Shown here in pieces: positions 1 through 11,936 of a stretch of 64,000 nt of DNA. The position numbers were made by a program, and so were the translations under genes. The stretch's first letter is position 1, and every line of letters starts with the position of its first letter. A model generated the notes under the pieces. That model was given only the letters and a program-made list of their open reading frames with translations, did no database searches and had not been told where the DNA came from. Origin of the DNA: Amyloporia xantha. Its lineage: Eukaryota > Basidiomycota > Agaricomycetes > Polyporales > Adustoporiaceae. Location: positions 620,001 to 684,000 of the forward strand of contig JAYKKR010000007.1 in NCBI GenBank assembly GCA_036971615.1, in the 5' to 3' direction.

Positions 1-2271
1 AGTTCCTCCAGAAAGCCTCTGACTAAGGCCCCTCCAAAAGCACGCACTCTTCGCGAGATCAAGCTCGAGACGCCGATTCGGTACTCGGCCGGCGACAAGG
101 TCGAGAAGTGGCTCAACAGTCTGCTCTGCCTCGATGCAACTATCTTGCCCAAATCAAACGTCCATAGCACACCGCATCCTTCGCAATGCGAGCTGTTCTA
201 TGTTTCGCGCGATACGCTGTTCAGCTACCACCCCGCATCTGAGGTGTTCCTGCAGCGGATGATGGCGCTGTACGTCGCCAGTCACTATAAGAACCAGCCG
301 AACGACTTGCAGTTGCTCTCAGATGCACCCGCTCACCATCTCTTCGTTTTGCTTCCTCCAATAAAAGACGATGAGAGCCACTTGCCGGAGCCGCTTGTCG
401 TGCTACAAGTAGCATTGGAGGGCAACATCAGCAAGCAGGCGATCATGGACGGTCTAAGCCGCGGGTTCCGGGCGGGCGGAGACATGATCCCATGGCTGAT
501 CTCGCAACAATTCCAAGAGAACAAGTTTGCGCTGCTATCTGGTGCGCGGGTTGTTCGTATAGCGACGCATCCTGACTACGCAAATGTACGTCTAACGTGC
601 CTGCCTTTTTGTCGGCTTCGCTCAAAGTTGGCTCTTATAGATGGGATATGGCGCACGCGCCCTTCAAGCACTAAACTCCTTTTACAGCGGAGAGTACTTC
701 AACTTGGATGAAACGTCTCAACCAGAACCGTCATATCCAGACCCCACTGCAGTTGATGAAGTAAGCAAAGTTCATTGGAAGCCGCGGCGTTTACTTACTG
801 ACATCCATCTCATTGTAGTCGACGAACCTCCTCACGGACAAGCCTTCAATCCGTGCTGCAACGGCAATGCCACCCCTATTACAAAGGCTTACAGAGCGTA
901 AGCCAGAGACACTCGATTATCTTGGTGTCTCGTACGGTTTGACTCCCCAGCTTCTTCGGTATGCCTCAAAACATCTGCGGCTTACTCCTGCCATCCTCAC
1001 ATTCTCTTTTAGATTCTGGAAGAGAGCGGGTTACGTTCCTTTGTATGTACGACAGACAACAAGTGAACTCACAGGCGAGCACACGTGTGTCATGGTACGA
1101 GGGTTGAACACATCGTCGGACAGTGAACTAGAATGGCTGGGAGAGTTTGCGAAAGGTCCGTGTTCCAGTACTGCTATTGCAGCGTGTCCTCACGAGTATC
1201 AACAGACTTCCGGCGACGATTCATCTCACTCCTTTCGTTCAAGTTCCGAGAGTTTGGCAGCGTTACCGCCCTGAGCATTCTTGAGGCAGCCAACGTTGGC
1301 GTCAAGAAGCTCGACCAAGAGAGTAGCAAAGGTAGCAGCTCTTTTTCTAATCGGCACGACGTTTTCCCTGATCGTCCTCATTCTTGTAATCCAGAGCTCA
1401 ACAATTCCGAGTTGTCTATCTTCTTGTCTCCATTTGATCTGAAACGACTGGAGTCCTACGCCAACAATATGCTGGATTACCACGTTATACTAGACCTGCT
1501 ACCGACTGTTGCCTCCCTCTGCTTTGAAAAGCGGCTCGGCGACGAAGTGCATCTGAGTGCTGTACAGTCATCCATCCTCCTTGCTCTGGGCCTGCAGCGC
1601 AAAACAGTCGAAGAAGTAGAAGTACGTTCTCCCCTGCTCCAGCTTCAGCGGAAGTACTCATCAAGGAAATGTTTTATCTCTAGACCGAATTGCAACTCCC
1701 CGTCTCCCAAACACTCGCACTCTTCGTCAAAGTAATCAAGAAAATTAGCAAGAGGCTAATGGACGTTCAAAAGACAGCTATCAGCGCAGAAATCCCTGAG
1801 GAGTCGGCATTGTCTCGCCTGGACGCGGGCGAGAATGGAACGAACTGGAAGCCAGTAGAGACCAGCTTGCAGGCGGAGCTCAAGGATGCAGGAGATGAGG
1901 CGACGAAGGCCTTGAGGGAGAAGCAGCGGGAGATGATCGACTCGCTCGACCTGAGCAAGTAAGTTACTTTTCTCGCATTTTTCTGGGCTACGGTCATCCT
2001 TTTTGCTCTCGGCATGGTCTTTGTGTGACGAATGCTTATAGGATCGCCCTATCGTCCTAGATATGCCATCAACGATGCGTCTGCGAATTGGAGCATGGCG
2101 GAAGCACAGGTTGCCAAACTTGCGAATGGAGGCGCTCTCGGGAAATCCACTGTCGTCAGCGTGAAGGCCACGGCAGCTGCGGGCCAGAAACGAAAAGCCG
2201 ATGATGGCGAGGAAAAGGTTGGGAAGGAGAAGAAGGGGACACGTAGAAGTTTGAAGAAGACTAAGCGGTGA
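1..2271 (+). CDS. KRE33: RNA cytidine acetyltransferase Kre33/NAT10, 3' part (5' end outside window)
   Basis: Known role of the family: ATP-dependent N4-acetylation of cytidine in 18S rRNA and tRNA in the nucleolus, needed for small-subunit biogenesis. Reading is open from base 1, so the N-terminal and helicase parts lie upstream. Visible here are the GNAT acetyltransferase core with the acetyl-CoA loop ARVVRIATHPDYANMGYGAR, which is split by an intron after ATHPDYAN (donor near 587), then the tRNA-binding C-terminal region and a Lys/Arg-rich tail (KKGTRRSLKKTKR, stop at 2269-2271) that fits nucleolar targeting. Short GT-AG introns interrupt the frame near 587-640, 760-818, 960-1012, 1157-1208, 1622-1683 and 1961-2062. 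The order and spacing of these blocks match the family over the roughly 600 residues present. The exact edges of the later introns are less certain than the identity. Confidence 0.93.
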
Positions 2272-3051
2272 CTCTGGCTGTTTGTTGATGTACATGATAT
2301 CTTTATCCCATTTAGGTGTTTGGTGTTTAAATGTCGGGGACTATACTTGGAGATGAACACCCATACCACCCAGAAGCTGAGTGCCACAATGATAAATGTT
2401 CGCCGCCTTTCATTCGCGGTGATTTATCGGTGGCTGCACCTATCTTCACCATGAACCAGGCCCGGCGTGATGCCTCATATAACTTGTCAGACCTCCTACC
2501 TTCCTTCTATATTTAATGAATAGAAGGAGAGCAATTGCATTCAAAAGGCTGCGACCGCATGTAGACACTATTTACAGCTCATCGTCGACAGGTTCTCGAA
2601 CAGTGGAATGTCCTTTGGACGGTGCTAGACGAGCACAGATGGCAGCTCCATCTGAAGCTGGAAGCCAGATATAAATATCCGTCATTTCAAAAGTTAACAA
2701 TGGCGCCGTACGTACGCGTATCGGCATTGATACTGCATTGACATGGCCTGAGTTGACGGAGAAGTATGCCTCATCTTATTGGTTGCAAGATACACAAATA
2801 TACAGCAGTTTCGTAAGTATCACGTCGAGCTCATCATAGAGGTCGTTACAAACGTATCAGGGCCTCCTATCTTACATCGCACGTCCACTACCCATGGGTC
2901 CGATGCGTGTCACCACCTGCTGACAGCATTCTATCCAATCGATGGTCATACATCAACGTCTTTTTCCCTCATTTCCTGTATGCTCTCCGAGCGTGGGCTC
3001 GACGCTCCGGTCTTCCCTTCTTCCGCAGGCATGTCGACATCGGGCATCTCT
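2272..3051. other. intergenic, convergent 3' ends
   Basis: This lies between the stop of KRE33 and the stop of the oppositely oriented transporter gene. It holds only short, unconvincing open frames and AT-rich stretches that suit two 3' untranslated regions and terminators. I see no conserved gene, repeat or RNA here. Confidence 0.6.
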
Positions 3052-5437
3052 TCATCGTGTCCGGCGCCCTTCTTCGAAGGCCGTCTTGTACTTCTCGAAG
3101 TGGGAGCCGTGGTTTCTGACGAAGACAAAGCATCAGTATTCTCGGAAGAGCCATGTCAAGAGAATCAAATAGGGTTCGGAAAGGTACGCACTCGGGGCCA
3201 ATGATGGTACATACTACCACGAAGGCAGCTACGACTCCAACCAGGATGCCTTGTACCTGCATATAGATGAGATGGGAAGTTCCATGAGGTCATTGACATT
3301 GCACCCACCTTGGCGTAGTTCGCAACCACCGTTGGTTTGCCGTTTTGAATAATTGTCGTTTTGATATGCGATCCTCCAGCTAGAGGTGCCCATCAGTACT
3401 GCATTTGAAGTGGGCAAATACGAGTGAATACTGACTGGCTTCAATTTGCGCAGACGCAGAAGAGACCATCTATGTAGTTAAAGGACCAATAATCAGCCAA
3501 CTCTAGTGCTGGATGTAAGGGTGGAGGAAGACAAAAATTGTTACTCACGTTACCAATCTGGTACGCCGTCCCAGGGAACGTCGCTCGAAAGGCAGGGGGA
3601 GACATCTCATTAAGCTGGATGGGAATCTGAAGATTGTGCCGAGCAAGTATGTCAATGACTTGAGAACACATCAACATATCACTACTCACAACACCCCACG
3701 CGCCCTGGACACCAAACTGGATACAGAAAGCACCCGCCGAGAGTGCGCCGAACGAAGACGGGATAATCCATAAGGGGATGAACACTGTAAAGGACGGATC
3801 CTATGAGCAAGTAGTCCAGCAAGAAATACAGATCGGACGTACCTCCAACGAGTACCACGAAGATACTGCGCAAGTTCATGAAGGGTAGCTGTCAGTCTTC
3901 GCAAGGCATGAGCGGCAAGGACGCGTACATAATTGTCAGGCGACGACCAATATACTGGCTCAACCAGCCAGCAATTGTGCCTCCGCTATTGCAAAGTCAA
4001 TATCAGGGTCACTGCTCGTACTTGCTCACTTACGCAATAGCACCCTGAACCACGACATCTTAGCAATGGCTTTGAAGAGAAATCAGGAGCCAAAATTACT
4101 TACGCAGTTTCCAATGATAGTTGCTACAGTTGCGTCATGTTCGCTGAAACCTTTAGTCGTCTTCAGGTATGTAGGATACAAGTCCTAAACAAACATCATG
4201 AGCCAGAGGGCCAATACTGCGAGCAAAAAGCAACCTACTTGAGAGCCGTGCGACAAGAAATTGAAGCCTGATCCGGTGCACAGTCAACATCAGCGCATAC
4301 ATGCGCACATAAGCGACTCACCGGTCATCAGCACCACAGCATAGCAGCATAATATCCAGTGGCGCTTCAGCATCTCCTTCGTTTCCCTCGCGAACACCTT
4401 CGTCTTATTCACTGTTGATTTACCCTGCGCCCTCTCCAGCGCCTTTGCCCTCAAAAACAGCTGGCTCTCCGGCAACACCGCCCTCAATGCCGCGGCGAAC
4501 ACAGATAGCCCCGCCCCGAGGAAGAACAGACCCCGCCATCCTGTCGGCGTCTCCGGCACCAGCGTGAGGTTCACCACAGCCGCAATCAGGTACCCCACCG
4601 CGTATCCCTCCTGCAGGAAGCCGCTCGCGAGCCCACGTACCTCCACGGGTAGGTTCTCGAGCGCGGTGGAGGACGCGAGACCCCAGATGCCGCCCATGGC
4701 GACACCGAAGAGCGAGCGCACGGCGAGGAACTGCGGGAACGTGTGCACGAAGCCGGAGCCGAGTTCAAAGGCGGCGGCAATGAGCAGGTTCGCGACCAGC
4801 GGCCAACGGCGGCCGTACCGGTCGGAGAGGATACCGAAGATGAACTGATAAAAGAGGCGTCAGTACAACGTGTAGTATAGGATGGAATATGGAAAATGTA
4901 AAATTTGTGCGCGCTCTGGCCACTCAATCGCCGTGGCTCATGGAACACAATTGCGCGCGGAACACGACAAGGCTCTCTCCGTCACTGAATCCAAGATACA
5001 ATCGAGGGCGCACTTACAGCACCAAGCGAACGGAACAGAAGAGTAAGCGTAATTGCTGTAGTCTGATAGCGTGCAACGCAGTCAGTCCCAGAACCTGATT
5101 GAGTTGTGCTCATGACGCACGATGGTGTTTGCTGGTTTATTAAATTGTTTCTCGAGGTTGCTGACACTCAACGACACGCTGAAGAAATCGTAAGAGTCAC
5201 AGATCCAGGCAATCCATCTAGCATTTTTACATCAATATCAGTCGGAAATAGCGGGGAGGGCAGAATGTTGAGCGCGGGGAAATGTGGGGAAATGACAGAT
5301 ACGTACCCACACCAGAACTGGCCCCATTGAACCCAAGTCAGACCGCGGATTGCTGCCCACAAGGTCTGGCTATCAACAGATCTTTCGCGACGGGGGATGA
5401 GGCCGACGTAGAGATTGCGAAAGTAGGCGGAAGCCAT
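3052..5437 (-). CDS. JEN1-like monocarboxylate transporter (major facilitator superfamily)
   Basis: A plasma-membrane proton symporter family that brings in lactate, pyruvate or related acids. The start is ATG at 5437 (MASAYFRNLYVGLIPRRERS). Exon 1 ends with WVQWGQFWCG. After an intron the frame resumes with WIAWICDSYDFFSVSLSVSN, the family's first transmembrane block. It continues with TAITLTLLFRSLGA, then the long exon around 4748-4320 with FGVAMGGIWGLASSTALENLP and GFLQEGYAVGYLIAAVVNL, both typical of the JEN/SHS group. The last coding exon reads HGSHFEKYKTAFEEGRRTR and stops at 3052-3054. At least eight introns are present, and several central exons between 3250 and 4280 were not fully resolved. 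The gene is convergent with KRE33. Family assignment is firm; the substrate is inferred from family only. Confidence 0.87.
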
Positions 5438-7066
5438 AGTAGGGGAGCAAGCGGGAGGGCTTCGAGCAGAAATTCATGAGGTCAGGCACTTATAAAGGGT
5501 AGGCGCTTTGCCCCGCATCAGTCCCCACATTTGTGGTAGCGCTGGCCGCGAGGGCCGGCATCCGGATCTAGCGTCCCATCTGACGGGAAGTGTGTATGAA
5601 TTACCGCATCTTGGAGACTTGGAATCAGCGCTAGCTTGCCGAAGATAAGCCACAAATAGAGAGACGTATGTCTGCACGCTGTACCCTCCTGGCCGACGAT
5701 CCACGCAGCGTGCAACAATAGCGAGGATGGAGGTCTGAGGAGGCGAGCGAGTCAGAGATTCAAATCGAGTCAGGCGAGGATCGATCGCGACCACGCGTCT
5801 ACTGTACGCTCACCTGATCAATCGAACCCCGCACCGCCCAATCGTTCTACCGACAAGACACATTTGGTATGTAATCAGGTACATTCGCCTCGCTCGAACA
5901 GCTGATGTTGCACAATGCAACTTAATGCACCTCATGAGAAGACCCAGTCGGCCTCAGGAGCGGGGTTGGCAGCCAGTGTCCCAGATTGAATCACGTTTAG
6001 GAATACCTCGGCGCCCGACAAGGATCCAACGAGTTGGGCTTCGCAAATACATTCGAGCGACCGGCTGCCCACCGCTCCGATTATGACTAGGAAAAATGAT
6101 CGTCGATCGTTACCGGTACATGAAGCATTCTCTTCACCGATTCACGAAACCAGGATGGCGCGAGGCTTGCGCAAGGATGGGGTGTGAGCAGCGGACACGG
6201 GCTTCTGTTATCCGTTAACAGGTCGGTAATCAATGGGTTTTAAATAGGCGAGCGCGTACCTTCCACCTCAGTCTCATTCAATCGAGTCAGACCTCTTTGG
6301 AAGACATCGCGTACATAAATAACCTGAGCAGTTGCGCCTCAACGATCAATTCAACTTGATTGCGCCGTGGGGATTCTATGCAATCGCATACTATACCCCT
6401 AGCGGGAACAATACGCCTTTCGACGAACGTGCGGGTGCGCATACACGGACCTAGTAAGCCCAGATTAATGCTTATCGAAAGCTGCTGTCTGTAAGATTGG
6501 CTATGCGCAACGGGAGGAATCTCAACCGGCAGAAAAGTCAGGCAGATAGCGTGATTCAAAACAAATTGGTGTTGAAGGGGAGTCCACCTTGAGGAACTTG
6601 TGCTCGTCTCGGTTTATATTGCAGCTGGACGATGATCTCGTCATGGGGAAGGCCGACACTAAGCTCAGAGTTCGTCACAGTGCCATAGAGCTGTAGAGCG
6701 CTTTACGACAGCCTATGGATACTGTAAGAGCCTAATGGGTAGAGTCAGGCGATATGAAAGGTGGACTCTCACAGGTCAAAATTCGGATGGGCTTCACGAT
6801 ACCTAAGACGCGAGGTGTCACTGTCACGAGACTCATGGTCACAACTGTGAGCCATACAGCCCAGCCCAATATCTTCAGCAATAACGACGATAATGGCATT
6901 GGATGGATCCGCATAAGTCTCCCACTGCTCTCATGGGCCATGCATGAGAGTATTACAGACAACACAAAACGCAAAAATGTGTGAAAGCATAGAACTTGTT
7001 CCCCTCTTTACAGTGATCGCATCGCAAGCTCAAGGACTCCCGGCGGCCACCTAATCCGGAGGACCA
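5438..7066. other. intergenic, no convincing gene
   Basis: About 1.6 kb upstream of the transporter. The part next to 5437 must hold its promoter. On the minus strand two coding-like stretches were seen, a hydrophobic frame at 6974-6780 and an open frame at roughly 6690-6555, but no pair of splice sites joins them in phase. They could be a decayed exon pair. Nothing else was recognised. Confidence 0.5.
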
Positions 7067-7666
7067 TCATTTACAGCTTGTGAGATAAATGGCAAATAAG
7101 ATCGCACTCACCCTCGCATTCTTCTGAGCAGTCTCCTTCTTGACCCACCCAGGTTCCTCCATCGTTACCTGCAACACATATCCGTCCAGCACCGGGTGCT
7201 TCTCCGTAAACAACCACCCCCCAGCCTCTGCCATCACCCAGAGTTTGGTGATCTGACCATTGGCCTTCTGTACGAACACGTCGCCAGGCTGGGCGACGAC
7301 CCAGTCATACGGCTGCACAATGGTAGCACGGGCGTTACACTCGAACCATTGGTTGCACTGGTCGACGTGCGCGATCTTGCGCATCGGCCGGCGGATAACA
7401 ATTTCGCCGACGGGTGGGGCTTTCTCGGGGCGCCGGGGCTGGGGCGGGGTCGTCGGGGCCTGGGCAGGTGTCGTCGGGGCTACATCGCCCGCAGGCTGAG
7501 AGTGGAAATGAACATCTTTACGCTGTAGGAGCCAGGCGTTGAATGACGTATGGGCGAAGTAGAAGGCGGCCAGTGCGACGATGGTGAGACACACTAATGA
7601 TCACGGACAAAGAGCAATAAGGACGGCGCCCTGCGTGCTAGAATGCAGAAAGCACTTACGATACAT
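7067..7666 (-). CDS. one-helix membrane protein, local paralogue family member 1
   Basis: Not a family I can name. The chosen start is ATG at 7666 in a 7-nt coding exon (M-Y-), spliced over 7659-7596 into exon 2 at 7595 in matching phase. The N-terminus is then a single hydrophobic helix (LTIVALAAFYFAHTSFNAWLL). A Pro/Thr-rich linker follows (PTTPAQAPTTPPQPRRPEK), then an ~85-residue C-terminal domain with WF, PGDVFVQ, LW, GGW, HPVLDGYVLQV and EEPGWVKKETAQ. The same ordered motifs recur in the genes at 11193-11936 and 16249-17640, so the three are paralogues. The unspliced stop is at 7067. A donor (GTGAGT) just after the domain could instead splice to a short alternative end near 7030. The likely topology is a signal anchor with a soluble domain. 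Confidence 0.62.
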
Positions 7667-8347
7667 AAAATTGGTCGGATTCTGCAAGAAGGCTAGTAAA
7701 TGGCTAGTGTGAAAAGTGTGGACAGAGAAGGTGGACGCAGAGACACATACTGTTGACAGTTTGATTCATGTCTGCTGTCTGAGAACTCCACCGAATGAGT
7801 ATGAAGATAGGAAATATGGGAGGAGGCCTGTGGGGTGCGTGTTTTATACCGCTAGATCGGCAAATGCGGTGATGCCACTCCGAATGAGTTGCATGGTGTT
7901 CTTTTACAGGTCATCAAAAGACATGAAAGGCACAAAGGAACAGGAATCATGACAATGATCCTTTGTGTGCAGTTCGTTCCATCCATTCGCAACAAGGATA
8001 TAAGAATAAATGGGATGCAATGGTGTATTGGGCGGAGAATGAGACATGGAAGGGAGAAATGAGATTCCGAAGCGAGTCGTATGAAGGGTGAATGAGATGG
8101 GTCTTGAAATGTCCTCCGTAACGGGGCGATGCTCACAGCAGCTCGTCAATGTTTTGAGACCCGAGCAGAGCTCAACAAAGCGACTACAGCGACTACTGAC
8201 ATGGATGGCAAGTGGCTCCCAATGTGCTGGTGGAGACTACAGTGCGGTAAGATATAGTGTGGCACTTCTTCGAGGAATCTCTTACATAGTGTACACTCCC
8301 TATAGGAGCAAGACAGTATAGTCCAAGGCGGAGACACATAACAGACT
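7667..8347. other. intergenic, promoter side of paralogue 1
   Basis: Contains the likely 5' untranslated exon(s) and promoter of the minus-strand gene below and the 3' flank of the membrane-protein gene at 8348-8842. Short frames on both strands show no conserved motif or recognisable splice pattern. Confidence 0.5.
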
Positions 8348-8842
8348 CTACAACCTTTCCTCCTTGATGGACACTCGTTTCCGCGGCTTGGGCGTCGCAG
8401 CGGTAGGCTCCACAGGGCGTTTTGGCGGAAATAGAGTATACTTGATCATGTTGACAATGGTACGCGCACCAAGACCAACGCATCCCGCACATATGCATGA
8501 CGCACCGACAAAGACGTACAGTGGATAGATATTGGTGAGGATGGCGATGGCGATGGAATAGGGCGTGCGGACGAAGGCGTCAAAGATGATGTTGCAGAAT
8601 ACAATACCAGGTGCGAGAAGGTATAAAAGCGGCTGATACAGGATCGCGACGAGGGCGGAGAGAGGTGACACAGTAGCATATCCGATGGAGACGCAGGCTC
8701 GTGCAGCGAGCGCGAATATAGTTGACGCAGAGGAATAGGTGAAGCGGAGAATGTCGACGATGGGTGGACTTGTCTCCTGTGCAGTAGCAGCCATTGTTGA
8801 GTGAGCGAGTATAGTTGAGGTGACAGGGCTCGCCGTCGACAT
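8348..8842 (-). CDS. small multi-helix membrane protein, unknown function
   Basis: An uninterrupted 164-residue frame from the ATG at 8842 (MSTASPVTSTILAHSTMAAT). A longer reading with a non-ATG start is open but not needed. After a polar N-terminus of about 35 residues come three to four hydrophobic segments (for example TIFALAARACVSIGYATVSPLSA, LLYLLAPGIVFCNIIFDAF, and PLYVFVGASCICAGCVGLGA). It ends in a basic tail, PPKRPVEPTAATPKPRKR. Length, hydrophobic periodicity and the Lys/Arg-rich cytosolic-type end support a real integral membrane protein. I do not recognise the family. The gene is divergent from the RPN14-like gene starting at 9004, with only ~160 bp between start codons, so they probably share a promoter region. 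Confidence 0.7.
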   Translation of the reverse strand: MSTASPVTSTILAHSTMAATAQETSPPIVDILRFTYSSASTIFALAARACVSIGYATVSPLSALVAILYQPLLYLLAPGIVFCNIIFDAFVRTPYSIAIAILTNIYPLYVFVGASCICAGCVGLGARTIVNMIKYTLFPPKRPVEPTAATPKPRKRVSIKEERL

Positions 8843-9003
8843 CGTCGTCGTCAATTGAGCAGCCAATATTTACTGTGTTCGGCGTCGCTCGAAGACGGTG
8901 AGGGCGCTTACGGCCAACTTCCTCTCCGAGTCGTGATCATATTGATCATATTCAAGACAAAACTTCCGCACATAACTACATCTCCTATTTGGCGAAACCG
9001 AAC

Positions 9004-10554
9004 ATGGATCCAATCGTCCTGCCAATCGCTACTATTCAGCCTGATTTTCTATCTGTCATTTCGGACGTCCGGGAAGGACTTGTCCAAGCAGAAACATTCT
9101 GGTTATCGTGCTACAAAGCGGGTGACCCGTCAGTACACGGAAGGGTACATGCCACCCTTGACGATGTAGACCGCAATCTGGTCCGACTCGAAGGCAGAGA
9201 GGGAGTCGAAATGGACCATCAGAGAGAGGTAAGCCTTGTCGTTGTCTCGCTATCCTCTCCGAATCTATCCAGTGCGTGTAATTATGATCAAACGTCCGAA
9301 GCGGATGACTTGTTTTCCAGACTTATTTTGCTGCCGCCTGTCCATCGCTGCACTTGCCCCGAACTTGTCTTGCTGTGGCTAGGAAGAGTTATGAGGATGC
9401 CGCATCCTCCAACCCGCGCCGTGTACGTATCGCCATCCCTCCACAATTAGGAAATGAGAACCTTGTTCAATCTGGTCATTCTGTAGCAGCCGTCAAAGAT
9501 CACAGCACTCGACGTTGCTCCGGACGGGACGCAATTTGCTACGGGATATCATGATGGATCCGTGTGCATACGTTCTGTATCTACATCAGCGCCTCCCATA
9601 TTCTGCAAGCCGCATCTCAGCACGGTGACCTCCCTGCGCTATTTCCCATCTTCCCGTGTCCTCCTCACTGCCGGCAACGACTTCTCACTTTCCATCCTGC
9701 CCTCCGATCTGCCGAATCCATCTGCTTCCTCCTCGCCACTGTCACCGGCGCGCACGTTCCGCGGGCACTCGCGCAGCGTAACTTCTACAGCCATCATTGC
9801 CCGCGGACGGAACCTGCTTTCAGGCTCAAAGGACGGCACCCTACGCCTCTGGGACGTCCCGTCTGGTGCGCAAATCCGCATGCTCATGCCAGGGGCTGGC
9901 TCGCATGCACCCGTGCTCGCTCTCACTGTCGGCGAGCAAACGTGGCAGCCAACGACCAACGGTGCGAATGGGGACATGGACGTGGACACGGATGCAGACG
10001 CGAGTCTGGACCCCCGAGAAGTCGAGACAGAGGACAAGGTCGCATTCTGCGGGTTGCAAGACGGGACCTACGAGGCCTTCGACTTGCGCACGAAGCGCTC
10101 GACCTTCCGGTCTGCCGCACCGATAGGCGGGGCCGCGCCGATCCAGGCGATATCGTACGCTCCCGTGCACAATCTCTTGGCGACCGGATCGACGTCCGGG
10201 CTCGTATCGGTGTATGATGTTCGCTCCCTGCACACACCGCTCACCACCTTCAGACGGAACACCGCGTCGGTCGAGGACCTCGCGTTTGTTGCGTTGGACG
10301 CGTCGGCCTTCTCCTTCTCTTCACCCGACGGGACGACGCATCGTACGCATAGCGAAGCGCCAGAGGTGGGTTTAGCGATTGCAACGGAGGATGGGCTGCC
10401 GTATGTGGCGAACGTACGCCCAAATGGACCGAGTGTACGTGCAGAGCTCGTGGGGCCGGACTGTGACCCAGTGCGTGCTGTACGTGTTATTCCTGGAGAG
10501 GATGTCTGGACTGCGGCAGACGATGGGGTGGTACGACGTTATCGGATATGGTGA
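9004..10554 (+). CDS. RPN14: WD40 proteasome-assembly chaperone Rpn14/PAAF1
   Basis: Family role: a cytosolic/nuclear chaperone that binds Rpt ATPases during assembly of the 19S proteasome base. Three exons, 9004-9228, 9321-9422 and 9490-10554, give 463 residues with all phases zero. The N-terminal ~105 residues lead into WD repeats: ITALDVAPDGTQFATGYHDG, VTSLRYFPSSRVLLTAGND, a canonical unit with GRNLLSGSKDGTLRLWDV (D..LRLWD), AISYAPVHNLLATGSTSG, and a final VIPGEDVWTAADDGVVRRY. One acidic insert (NGDMDVDTDADASLDPREVE) sits between blades. Length and the TALD-APDG-FATGY opening fit PAAF1/Rpn14 better than other WD40 families, but WD40 proteins are easily confused and identity was not searched. 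Confidence 0.8.
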
Positions 10555-11192
10555 GTGTGTGTGGACATATACTCCTTTCTCGTGAGCGAGGAAGTGTAAT
10601 CTAAAGAAGGCGCACTGGGCCTCTAACATAGCCCCATGCGTAGTTGTTTGAATTTTTGCTTGAATGCTATTTGCTTAATTCATGTCAATGACGATGGCCG
10701 CAGTAAAGGGGCTGTTCGCAAAAGCAGATAAAAGGCGAGCAGCGTCAGCGTAAGTTCTTCGATGACTTCTTGACGCCCACGACGGCAACTAGTTGCATCG
10801 AACTGGCCGTTTTGATCGTTTACTATTTCATTGTTCTCAGGAAGACACTCAAGATGGCTACATTGTCTCCATGGCATAAAGTGTGGCTCAAAGGGCCGTC
10901 AGAAATGGCCTCGACTATAAAGGCTCAAGTGGTCCAAGTCAGCTCATCAACACTCTTGCTAACTACTTCTTTCTCGAGCCTGGTGCTATAATACACTTCC
11001 TATTTTCTTGACAATATCTTGCCATATAACACAGGTACATGTTACGGAGATCCCTCAGTCATGTCAATGGAGCTGAATCTCATTTATTAGATCTGCTGTT
11101 GCGAATATTTACTCAACGTTGCAAGCCAGCGATGGACACGATCACTCGATTTCTCCCTACTGCCCTGCAAGTCACGAAGAGCATGGTATGCG
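10555..11192. other. intergenic, upstream of paralogue 2
   Basis: Follows the stop of the RPN14-like gene. It has short open frames, including a hydrophobic one near 10770-10990, but none with motifs or phase-matched splicing into the next gene. It probably holds the 3' end of RPN14 and the promoter of the gene starting at 11193. Confidence 0.5.
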
Positions 11193-11936
11193 ATGAACCT
11201 GAATGCCCAGACGCAAGAGAATGCAGACAACGTCAGGTCTGCTGATGACACAGTCCCAGCCCATGGTGAGTTAACATCAAAGTGCTCTGTAAACATACCA
11301 GACCCACAGAAGTTATCGTGCTGACTCTGTGCAGTTGCACTCGCATTGATAGCCGCCCTCGTCTTCTGTGTAGTTGCACTCGCATTGATAGCCGCCCTCG
11401 TCTTCTGTGTCTGGCGGCTACCTCCAAGTTTCTCAAATCCTGCTGCCGGACTAGCAAGGACTTTCTCCGGCCAAATTCCAACCCGCGTGCAGCTTGCTGT
11501 CAGTGGCATTACTTTTCACCAGCGGAAGATAAACAAGCTTAACGAGTATACGAGCTGGTTCGAGTCAAATCGCGAGGTGCCGTTCGTGAAACCGGACACC
11601 GGCCTGTTGCACACAGTACAACCGGAGGACCTTTTCGTCCACAAGTATGGTGGTCGCCAGCCCCAGGTGTGGTTGCGAACTGAAGCTAAGCGATGGACAC
11701 CTGTCGAGGCCAACTGCCCTCATCCGCGACTGAACAACTATGTCTTGCAGATCTCAGATAAGGGAGAGCCGAGGTGGGTGACTAAGGGGACTGCCAGGAA
11801 GAAGGCCCGTGACCTTGATCGAGGCCGAGGTCAGTCCTTACCTTTGTGCAGCATCGATATTGTTCAACCTGGGCAATACAGCGACACCAGTACACAGTCC
11901 CTAAATCCAGACATGAACCGGGACGGGGCTGCATAG
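11193..11936 (+). CDS. one-helix membrane protein, local paralogue family member 2
   Basis: Exon 1 runs 11193-11265 (MNLNAQTQENADNVRSADDT, ending in phase 1 at a GTGAGT donor). Exon 2 starts at 11335 after a CAG acceptor and restores the frame. Exon 2 opens with a hydrophobic segment made of two identical 13-residue blocks (VALALIAALVFCV twice) and then WRLPPS. The C-terminal domain matches members 1 and 3: EYTSWFE, QPEDLFVHKYGG, VWLRTEAKRW, HPRLNNYVLQISDKGEP, WVTKGTARKKAR. The unspliced frame stops at 11936. A GTCAGT donor at ~11831 could shorten the end. There is no linker as long as in member 3. Function unknown; one-helix anchor plus soluble domain inferred. Confidence 0.68.
11335..11412 (+). 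repeat. 39-bp tandem duplication inside a transmembrane exon
   Basis: Copies at 11335-11373 and 11374-11412 are identical except for the last two bases. The duplication is in frame and each copy encodes the same 13 hydrophobic residues. The sequence before copy 1 (CTGTGCAG) and before copy 2 (CTGTGTAG) both end in AG, so the duplication also copied a usable 3' splice site. Confidence 0.9.

Noticed and set aside
6555..6974. Possible two-exon minus-strand membrane gene
   Set aside because: A hydrophobic frame and a second open frame exist, but no donor/acceptor pair joins them in phase.
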